Below are positions 1 to 5,228 of a stretch of DNA of 13,621 bases, piece after piece. Numbering within the stretch: position 1 is the stretch's first letter; each line of letters begins with the position of its first letter. The notes beneath the pieces are model-generated. The model was not told where the DNA came from and did no database searches. It was given only the letters and a program-made list of their open reading frames with translations. This DNA is from WJMT01 sp964445575 (GTDB taxonomy: Bacteria > Acidobacteriota > Aminicenantia > Aminicenantales > Aminicenantaceae), in assembly GCA_964445575.1 (NCBI GenBank), contig CAYULB010000056.1, positions 1 through 13,621 on the forward strand. The letters run 5' to 3'. Position numbers and translations under genes: made by a program.

Positions 1-1377
1 ACAGCTTTCTTATGGGTAACTATTTTATTTATTGGTCTTTCTTCGTGTCAGGACGGTGGAGTAAACAGGGACATCCTGTCACCTAAGTATGTGTTCCTTT
101 TTATTGGAGATGGTATGGGATTGGCTCAAATCCATGCGGTTGAGATAATGCTGGGGGCTTTAAAGGAGCAGGGGATTCAAGTAGAGAAGCTCAATTTTTC
201 GAATTTTCCGGGAACAGGATTTATGACAACTTTTTCTTCAAACTTTTACATAACTGATTCCGCAGCAGCGGCTACTGCCATAGCCAGCGGTCACAAGACC
301 ATAAACGGAAGAATCAATAGAGATGAATCAAATAAGAAGGAGTTTAAAACCATAGCAGAGATGGCTAAAGAAAAGGGGATGAAAGTGGGGATCATCTCTA
401 ATGTGCCCTTGAATCATGCTACTCCAGCTTGTTTCTACGCCGGGGTGAATCACAGGCAGAAATATTATGAAATCGCTCAGCAGATGGTAGAAAGTGGATT
501 TGATTTTTTCGGGGGCGGGGGGATTAAATATCCTTCAGGAAGAAAAGGCCTCCAGGAGAATATTCTTGAAACGGCCCGCAAGAAAGGATACAAAGTCATT
601 CAATCGGAAAGCGAATTTCTTTCACTTGGCAGCCAAAACAGAGATGAAAGAATCATCGCCGTAAACGAGACTTTAACTTCAGAGGATGCCCTGCCTTATG
701 TTATTGATAGGGGAGTCCAGGAAATATCCCTGGTCCAGTATGTGGATAAATCTATTCAGCTTCTTGACAGTGATCAAGGATTTTTCATGGTCGTAGAGGG
801 CGGAAAAATCGATTGGGCTGCTCATGACCATGATGCTGCCACAATGATAAAAGAGGTCATGGAATTTGATGAAGCGGTTTTCAGGGCTTATGAGTTTTAT
901 TGTGAACGGCCGGACGAAACCCTTATTATTGTGACAGCAGACCATGAAACAGGGGGCATGACCCTGGGCTCTGAATTTTCTGGTTCCCGTCTATCCCTAG
1001 GACTTCTCAATAACCAAACTCTTTCTCTGGAGAAATTTTACCGGGACTGGCTCGAGCCTTATAAAAGAGATACAGTGAGGGAAGAACAGAGCACCGAAGA
1101 TCTGATGCGGGCAATTCAAGAGAAGTTTGGCCTTCAAATCCTCACTGAAAAAGAAAAAGAAGAGCTTTACCGCTCTTTTAAAGAACCCAATGATGCCCTT
1201 TTTGGCTTGAGAGTTTTAGAAATTTTAAGCCGAAAAGCAGGAATAGCTTGGACAACAGGGGGACATACAGCTTCTCCTGTACCTGTTTTTTCCATAGGAA
1301 AAAATTACCAAAAATTTGTGGGATATTATGACAATACGGATTTGTTCAAAAAACTGGTAGAGGTAATGGGCTTATAA
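1..1377 (+). CDS. Alkaline phosphatase, lipoprotein type (5' end outside window)
   Basis: Metal-dependent phosphomonoesterase of the PhoA family, probably anchored on the periplasmic side. A GTG at 91 is not the start: the frame is open to base 1 and encodes a hydrophobic stretch ending in a lipobox, LSSC, with the lipidated Cys at window residue 16. The gene therefore begins upstream and 458 residues are visible. By-eye alignment to E. coli PhoA places the metal ligand Asp37 in FIGDGMG, nucleophile Ser87 in TDSAAAATA, Glu266/Asp271/His275 in VVEGGKIDWAAHDHD, Asp314-His315 in TADHETGG and His422 in TTGGHTASP. PhoA Asp153 and Lys328 align with His139 (NHATPA) and Trp272, the pairing known from Bacillus and Thermotoga enzymes. 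A 7-bp duplication, ataacac, overlaps the TAA at 1374-1387. No clear terminator follows. Family certain; substrate unknown. Confidence 0.95.
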   Translation, partial: TAFLWVTILFIGLSSCQDGGVNRDILSPKYVFLFIGDGMGLAQIHAVEIMLGALKEQGIQVEKLNFSNFPGTGFMTTFSSNFYITDSAAAATAIASGHKTINGRINRDESNKKEFKTIAEMAKEKGMKVGIISNVPLNHATPACFYAGVNHRQKYYEIAQQMVESGFDFFGGGGIKYPSGRKGLQENILETARKKGYKVIQSESEFLSLGSQNRDERIIAVNETLTSEDALPYVIDRGVQEISLVQYVDKSIQLLDSDQGFFMVVEGGKIDWAAHDHDAATMIKEVMEFDEAVFRAYEFYCERPDETLIIVTADHETGGMTLGSEFSGSRLSLGLLNNQTLSLEKFYRDWLEPYKRDTVREEQSTEDLMRAIQEKFGLQILTEKEKEELYRSFKEPNDALFGLRVLEILSRKAGIAWTTGGHTASPVPVFSIGKNYQKFVGYYDNTDLFKKLVEVMGL

Positions 1378-1440
1378 CACATAACACTTTGACAGTCCTC
1401 ATTTTTATTTCACTGAACCCTGAACAGCATTTCATCCGTC

Positions 1441-1469
1441 TTGAGATTTTTAGAAATATATGATAAAAA
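1441..1469 (+). promoter_or_regulatory. Possible sigma70-type promoter for the TPR gene
   Basis: TTGAGA (5/6 to the -35 consensus) at 1441-1446, a 17-bp spacer, then TAAAAA (4/6 to the -10) at 1464-1469, 45 nt before the ATG at 1515. A TTGACA at 1391-1396 has no good -10 at the right distance. In AT-rich DNA this match could be chance. Confidence 0.3.
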
Positions 1470-1514
1470 ATTAAGCGCATCCCAAAGTTCTGAAAGTAAA
1501 AAAAGGAGCTTTTC

Positions 1515-2171
1515 ATGAAGAGAAAAGAAAGAAGGAAATTAAAAGCCAACGAGCTCTCTATTTTTATAAATAATGCTTATGATTTTATAAAAAAGAGAAC
1601 CAAGCAGGTCGCTGCTGTTATCGGGATTGTCGCTTTTATTTTTCTCATATTTCTGGTTTCTCGTTACATCAAAGCTCAGAACCTGCAGAAGCAAAGTGAG
1701 CTGTTAGCCAAGATAAATGAGGTGAATCAGGAATTATATGAAAATCCCGAAAAAATCCAAGACCTAAAGGAGCTGGCCGGAAAAGGAGTGTTCACCCGAA
1801 TGGGCTATATATACTTGGCTAAGTATTACATAGAGAAACAGCAGTTTGATGAGGCACTCAGTTTCTTGGAGAGGGTCCCTGAATCAAGAAAGGACCTTAT
1901 TTATCATCAAGGTCTGCTTCTTAAAGCAAAAATATTTAAAGAACAAGAAGAATGGGACAAAGCTCTGGAGATCTACCAAAAAATAGAAGAGAATGACCCC
2001 CAGTACCTTGCTCTGGATATTGTGCTTTTTAACCAAGCAGAGCTGTTTGAAAAAAAGGACGAAAAAGACAAAGCTCTTGAGCTGTACAGGAAGATTTCAG
2101 AGGATTATCCTCAAACTTACTACGGTTATGAAGCTTCCCAGAAAGCCGAGGAGATGGGGGAGATGAATTAA
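1515..2171 (+). CDS. Membrane-anchored TPR protein, YfgM-like
   Basis: The 218-residue protein has a basic cytoplasmic N-terminus (residues 1-30), one transmembrane helix (about 31-49) and a periplasmic helical part. Three TPR-like helix pairs are visible at about 93-122, 127-162 and 166-212, with typical signatures such as FDEALSFLERVP, WDKALEIYQKI and KALELYRKISEDYP. Size and topology match the YfgM / TPR_21 group (E. coli YfgM is about 206 residues), which assists substrates leaving the SecYEG translocon. BamD- or CpoB-type envelope TPR proteins are alternatives, but those carry cleaved signal or lipoprotein sequences rather than an internal anchor after 30 cytoplasmic residues. The ATG at 1515 is preceded by a good ribosome site, AAGGAGC. 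The next gene has its own promoter, so this looks monocistronic. Function is inferred from architecture only. Confidence 0.75.
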   Translation: MKRKERRKLKANELSIFINNAYDFIKKRTKQVAAVIGIVAFIFLIFLVSRYIKAQNLQKQSELLAKINEVNQELYENPEKIQDLKELAGKGVFTRMGYIYLAKYYIEKQQFDEALSFLERVPESRKDLIYHQGLLLKAKIFKEQEEWDKALEIYQKIEENDPQYLALDIVLFNQAELFEKKDEKDKALELYRKISEDYPQTYYGYEASQKAEEMGEMN

Positions 2172-2184
2172 ACTGAGGACCTCA

Positions 2185-2212
2185 TTGAAAATTTTGAAAA
2201 AAATTATATAAT
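2185..2212 (+). promoter_or_regulatory. Strong sigma70-type promoter of the ferredoxin gene
   Basis: TTGAAA at 2185-2190 (5/6), a 16-bp spacer, and a perfect TATAAT at 2207-2212. Transcription would start near 2219, giving a leader of about 23 nt containing AAGGAGG before the ATG at 2242. It is the best promoter match in the window. Confidence 0.75.
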
Positions 2213-2241
2213 GAATCCTTAATTTTTATAAGGAGGCAAAA

Positions 2242-2484
2242 ATGGCTTATTTGATTACAGAAGAATGCATTCTATGTGGCGCGTGTGAACCAGAATGCCC
2301 CAATGAAGCAATCACAGCAGAGGAAGAGATTTATGTCATTGACCCAGATAAATGCACAGAATGTGTGCCCCATTATGACGAATCGCAGTGTGCAGCGGTG
2401 TGCCCTGTGGACTGCTGTATTCCTGATCCAGACCATAAGGAAACCAGGGAAGAGCTGGAGGAAAAAGCAAAAAAACTGGAATAG
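2242..2484 (+). CDS. 2[4Fe-4S] ferredoxin, Allochromatium/YfhL type
   Basis: Small soluble electron carrier of 80 residues. The first cluster motif is C9-x2-C12-x2-C15-x3-C19-P. The second has the enlarged loop C38-x2-C41-x8-C50-x3-C54-P that defines the Allochromatium vinosum-type ferredoxins (YfhL family), which work at very low potential. Cys58 and Cys59 follow; an extra cysteine near this place is known in this group and is not a ligand. The C-terminus is an acidic/basic helix (about 66-80), also typical. Ribosome site AAGGAGG lies 6 nt before the ATG. The gene forms a complete unit with its own promoter and a terminator 39 nt after the stop. The redox partner is not identifiable from the neighbours. 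Hydrogenase or other Fe-S enzymes are possible but unproven. Confidence 0.93.
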   Translation: MAYLITEECILCGACEPECPNEAITAEEEIYVIDPDKCTECVPHYDESQCAAVCPVDCCIPDPDHKETREELEEKAKKLE

Positions 2485-2522
2485 TTTACTCATCCACTGA
2501 TAATTCATTTGCGATTTATGTG

Positions 2523-2554
2523 AAATAGGAGTGATGGAAGTCACTCCTATTTTT
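2523..2554 (+). terminator. Intrinsic terminator after the ferredoxin gene
   Basis: Perfect stem aataggagtga / tcactcctatt (2524-2534 with 2541-2551; an A-T pair extends it), a six-base loop, and a T-rich run at 2551-2554. The stem also folds on the minus strand, where the 3' flank is less A/T-ordered, so the plus direction is favoured. Confidence 0.8.
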
Positions 2555-2565
2555 ATATTAATTAT

Positions 2566-2847
2566 CCTGACCTATTCATAAAAAAATGGCGATGTTCAAT
2601 CTTTTGTTTTGCTTTCAAGGATTTACATGCTTTTTACAAAAATGATAACTGAAAACCTTTTGTTTGTTTTTACTTTCATTTTAATCGCCATTTTTTTACC
2701 ATTAAGGCAAGCCGATCTCACTGCATCTGCTTCGTTACAGGGTACTCGCGGTGAAGGACCACAGCTTCGCACTCTGTGCCTCGCATCTGCAGCAACCTCG
2801 GCTTGTGAATAATCCAGGTTATTATATTTTTTTATGAATAGTTCAGG
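2566..2847. mobile_element. MITE-like element with 22-bp terminal inverted repeats
   Basis: The ends at 2566-2587 and 2826-2847 are inverted copies matching at 21 of 22 bases. Inside, 2579-2593 and 2684-2698 form a perfect 15-bp inverted repeat with core atggcgat, so the left half is a long hairpin around a T-rich loop. The right half is a second imperfect palindrome, with caagccga (2708-2715) against tcggcttg (2798-2805) and then ctgca against tgcag across a symmetric internal loop. TTAAT occurs just outside each end (2558-2562 and 2848-2852) and may be a target duplication, though the left copy is 3 bp away from the end. No transposase is encoded, and an open frame at 2609-2812 shows no protein-like features. 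The element fills the 2485-2852 gap after the terminator. It could also be an IS remnant or a structured intergenic repeat. Confidence 0.55.
2778..2810 (+). repeat. 33-bp dispersed repeat, copy 1
   Basis: This segment matches 12886-12918 at 29 of 33 positions. The shared core is cctcgcatctgcagcaa. Copy 1 lies in the right palindrome of the MITE-like element; copy 2 lies in the fabH-TlpA gap without the element's ends. Confidence 0.7.
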
Positions 2848-2852
2848 TTAAT

Positions 2853-3824
2853 ATGGATAACGAAGAAGAAACATCAAGACGGACGGCCAGGAAAAAAACC
2901 TCCTTTTTCTCTAAAGACCGGCCCTGGCTCAACGCTCTTCTCTTCACAGTCACTGCAGCTTCGGCCTTTTTTGTAGGAATCACCTGGAGTTTGAGTTACA
3001 AATATGCAGAAAGTCTGTCTCAGCCAGAACAGATTCCCTTGACTTTTGAAATATTGAGAGACCCCCAGATTTTGGGTTTGAGCTTTTTTTATGCGGTCGC
3101 TTTGATAGGGATTTTGCTGGCCCATGAGATGGGGCACTATCTGACCTGCCGTTATTATAAAATAAACGCCACTCTTCCTTTCTTTATTCCTGCTCCCACT
3201 CTCATAGGGACCCTGGGAGCATTCATAAAGATCAGGTCTCCGATAAAACGCAAGCAACAGCTTTTTGACATTGGGGTAGCAGGCCCTCTTGCAGGCTTTA
3301 TCTTTGCTGTACCAGCAGTCATCTACGGTCTCTCTCAATCAAAAGTCGTCCCTTTACTGCCGCAGGAAGGGACCCTGCTGTTCGGCGACCCCCTCCTTAT
3401 GAGGGTGGCCGGAGCCATCCTGTTTAAAGAGGCCATGCCTGCGAGTGCTGTGGTGGTCCATCCTGTTGCCTTTGCCGGGTGGGTGGGACTTTTTGTGACA
3501 GCACTCAATCTTTTTCCCATCGGACAGCTGGACGGCGGGCATGTGCTTTATTCCCTCATAGGACGGAAAGTGAAAGAGTATGCCAAGTATATCCTGGCCG
3601 GCTTTATCATAATGGGGATTTTTTTCTGGATAGGATGGTTTGTCTGGGCGCTCCTCATTTCTTTTTTGGGATTGAGACATCCTCCTGTTATGGACGAGGA
3701 AGTTTCTTTGTCATCCGGGCGAAAATGGTTGAGTGTTATTGTTCTGATAATATTTATCCTATCTTTTATTCCCGCACCTATAAAAGGATTCAGCCTGCTG
3801 CAGATTCTATCCCCTTTTTTCTAG
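2853..3824 (+). CDS. Site-2-type intramembrane zinc metalloprotease (M50, EGY-like)
   Basis: Polytopic protein of 323 residues in the M50 family, which cuts transmembrane substrates within the inner membrane. The zinc motif HEMGH is at 91-95 (His91, Glu92, His95) and the second signature, NLFPIGQLDGG, at 219-229 supplies the third ligand Asp227. Between them FFIPAPTLIGTLGAF (110-124) resembles the plant/cyanobacterial EGY branch. There is no PDZ domain, unlike RseP. About six to eight hydrophobic segments are present, and the N-terminal 20 residues are basic and cytoplasmic. The ATG has no Shine-Dalgarno sequence, and the terminal repeat of the upstream element ends 5 bp before it; an in-frame TGA at 2835 rules out an earlier start. 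A CCCC/GGGG hairpin spans the stop codon and precedes a T-rich stretch, perhaps a weak terminator. Substrate unknown. Confidence 0.9.
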   Translation: MDNEEETSRRTARKKTSFFSKDRPWLNALLFTVTAASAFFVGITWSLSYKYAESLSQPEQIPLTFEILRDPQILGLSFFYAVALIGILLAHEMGHYLTCRYYKINATLPFFIPAPTLIGTLGAFIKIRSPIKRKQQLFDIGVAGPLAGFIFAVPAVIYGLSQSKVVPLLPQEGTLLFGDPLLMRVAGAILFKEAMPASAVVVHPVAFAGWVGLFVTALNLFPIGQLDGGHVLYSLIGRKVKEYAKYILAGFIIMGIFFWIGWFVWALLISFLGLRHPPVMDEEVSLSSGRKWLSVIVLIIFILSFIPAPIKGFSLLQILSPFF

Positions 3825-3841
3825 GGGGCTTTAAATTTTTC

Positions 3842-3870
3842 TTGTATGGGTTTAGTGGGTTATTTATAAT
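3842..3870 (+). promoter_or_regulatory. Possible promoter giving a leaderless mRNA for the zinc-ribbon gene
   Basis: Perfect TATAAT at 3865-3870, a 17-bp spacer, and a poor -35, TTGTAT (3/6), at 3842-3847. The -10 ends 9 nt before the ATG at 3880, so the expected start site is within about 3 nt of the start codon. No purine-rich ribosome site is present. Confidence 0.4.
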
Positions 3871-3879
3871 TTATTTGAA

Positions 3880-4776
3880 ATGCGTGAGAAATTCGAAGAA
3901 GTCGAGAATCAATTTCAGGAATTAAAAAAGAAATTCAAGCAGAAAAAGATCTCTGAGAGAGAGTTCCGGTACAGATTGAAAAAGCTGAGATTAAACGACC
4001 CTAACGGCAAATGCTGGACTATCGGAGCCCGATCAGGAAAGTGGTATTATTTTGATGGGGACAAATGGGTGGAGTCAGACCCTCCCTCTCTGCAGCAGGG
4101 AAAAGCTATTTGCATCTACTGTGGGTTTGAAAATGATATCCGCTCAGAGGTCTGTGAATACTGCGGCGGAAGATTGGGCCAAGAAAAAGCTAAATGTCCT
4201 GAATGTGGTTTTGTTCTCGATTCTCCTGACCAATCCTGTCCGGTTTGCGAAATCACATCAGATGAATCAGATAAAAAGGAGGAGAGAGAAGAGCAGGAAG
4301 AGGAGATAGAGTTCGAAGAGAAGGAAGACGAAGAGGACAGCAAAGACTTTTCTCAGATTTCCTGGGATGAAAGAGGAGAGACTGAAGAATTCGAGACGCG
4401 GGAAGAAAGGAAGCCGGTCAAAAAAGAAAAAAAGCCCATCCCTGGCGAAAATTACAACGAGCCGAATTGCATTGCCCGCTTTATCAATCCCTCCTCGTTT
4501 TTTCTGTTTTTTGGGATATTAGGAATTATTCTGGGGTTGGCCGGCGGAGCTGTAGTGGGAGCGACCTCGCTTTTTTCTGATTTTGTTCAGACCCTTCCTG
4601 TTTTTTTCAGCTCGCTTCAAGGAAAAATCCACGGCGGGATTTTATTCGGGATTTTCGGCGGTTTGCTTGGATTTATTGCTCTGGGAGGGCTAGGATTTCT
4701 CTTGGCCTTGATTGTCAATATGACCTTGTCCATTACCGGAGGCATTAAACTGCGCATAGATAAGATCGAATTTTAG
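3880..4776 (+). CDS. Double zinc-ribbon membrane protein, function unknown
   Basis: I do not recognise a named family. The 298 residues show, in order: a charged helix (1-37); a Trp/Tyr-rich module at about 38-69 with GKWYYFDGDKWVESDPP, the shape of a small WW-like beta module; two zinc ribbons, C78-x2-C81/C92-x2-C95 and C106-x2-C109/C120-x2-C123; a very acidic Glu/Lys-rich linker (127-195); and two glycine-rich hydrophobic segments (about 206-231 and 252-285) that should enter the inner membrane. The ribbons and linker would be cytoplasmic. The gene lies 55 nt after the protease gene without a ribosome site, so it is either weakly coupled or read from its own promoter. A membrane-anchored coiled-coil protein of unknown function lies beyond hypF on the other strand. 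Coding status is strong; role is open. Confidence 0.85.
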   Translation: MREKFEEVENQFQELKKKFKQKKISEREFRYRLKKLRLNDPNGKCWTIGARSGKWYYFDGDKWVESDPPSLQQGKAICIYCGFENDIRSEVCEYCGGRLGQEKAKCPECGFVLDSPDQSCPVCEITSDESDKKEEREEQEEEIEFEEKEDEEDSKDFSQISWDERGETEEFETREERKPVKKEKKPIPGENYNEPNCIARFINPSSFFLFFGILGIILGLAGGAVVGATSLFSDFVQTLPVFFSSLQGKIHGGILFGIFGGLLGFIALGGLGFLLALIVNMTLSITGGIKLRIDKIEF

Positions 4777-4829
4777 CCTAGAGATGCAAACTTACCTGAC
4801 TAAATAGACAAAATAGATGAAAAAAACTA

Positions 4830-4880
4830 GGTGAACAGGTATGACGGTACTGTTTTTAGACGACGGTACTGTTTTTAGAC
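4830..4880 (+). repeat. 28-bp dispersed repeat (copy 1) plus 19-bp tandem duplication
   Basis: Bases 4830-4857 match 12777-12804 at 26 of 28 positions (core acggtactgttttt). Within copy 1 the segment gacggtactgtttttagac occurs twice in perfect tandem, at 4843-4861 and 4862-4880. The upstream word tagacaaaa also precedes copy 2. No transposase is nearby. Confidence 0.75.
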
Positions 4881-5098
4881 GCTCCTGCAGCTTTTATCAA
4901 CGATTTTTTAAAAGGCTAGATTTCTTAGATATTCGATAGACTTTTTTTGTTTTCAGGGGAAGGGAATTGTAAGTTATTTGTTTTATATAAATTACGTCTA
5001 ACCCTAATCATAACAATAACTTAAAAAAAGTATACAAGTTCTTGTGCAATCTGTCATATCTACCAGTAACTTTTAGAAATACGTTAAAAAAAGGGTGT

Positions 5099-5134
5099 TT
5101 TTTTCACAATTTTTCCACAGATTTTGTGAAAAAA
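5099..5134. repeat. AT-rich inverted repeat downstream of hypF
   Basis: ttttttcacaa (5099-5109) pairs perfectly with ttgtgaaaaaa (5124-5134) around a 14-base loop. On the minus strand, the direction of hypF, the hairpin is followed by a few bases and then a run of T, so it may act as a weak terminator about 95 nt past the hypF stop. The low GC content of the stem makes this uncertain. The loop contains ttttccaca, one mismatch from a DnaA box. Confidence 0.35.
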
Positions 5135-5142
5135 GCAGAGGC

Positions 5143-5172
5143 ACCAAAATAAACCAAAATAAACCTGACACC
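5143..5172 (-). repeat. 10-bp tandem ending in a ggtgtcaggtt word
   Basis: accaaaataa occurs twice in tandem (5143-5162), followed by acctgacacc. Read on the minus strand it starts ggtgtcaggtttat and runs into ggttta. This resembles in form the plus-strand start ggtgaacaggtat at 4830, so the two could be the facing ends of one decayed element. Confidence 0.45.
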
Positions 5173-5228
5173 AGCAGCTAAATAAAGGAAAAAAACAGTG
5201 AAAAGTACAGGAGGAAAAGTAATCTTAT

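Larger units (their letters stand above)
4777..5228. other. Gap between convergent genes with repeats, no gene
   Basis: This 452-bp AT-rich gap separates the zinc-ribbon gene from the end of hypF. From left to right it holds two or three 9-bp units related to the arrays elsewhere (agacaaaat, agatgaaaa, near 4806-4823), the 28-bp dispersed repeat with a 19-bp tandem duplication, about 220 bp with nothing I can assign, an AT-rich inverted repeat, and a 10-bp tandem ending in cctgacacc. No open frame or RNA gene is convincing. Confidence 0.7.

Noticed and set aside
91..93. GTG at 91 as start of the alkaline phosphatase
   Set aside because: It falls in the first core strand two residues after a complete signal/lipobox segment that is open to the window edge; starting here would remove the export signal.
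1374..1424. Heptamer array after the alkaline phosphatase
   Set aside because: Only ataacac twice, and cactgaa/ccctgaa once, are visible; two-unit repeats are too short to separate from chance, though they fit the theme.
2609..2812. Open frame of 67 codons inside the repeat element
   Set aside because: No ribosome site; the encoded peptide changes character halfway where the two palindromes meet, and the sequence is explained by the inverted repeats.
3479..3925. 148-codon open frame overlapping the protease and zinc-ribbon genes
   Set aside because: It lies in another frame over two well-supported coding regions and shows no domain, and its residue mix is that of a shadow frame.
5099..5134. 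Replication origin or DnaA-box cluster
   Set aside because: A single near-match (ttttccaca) in AT-rich DNA; no second box and no dnaA, dnaN or parAB nearby.
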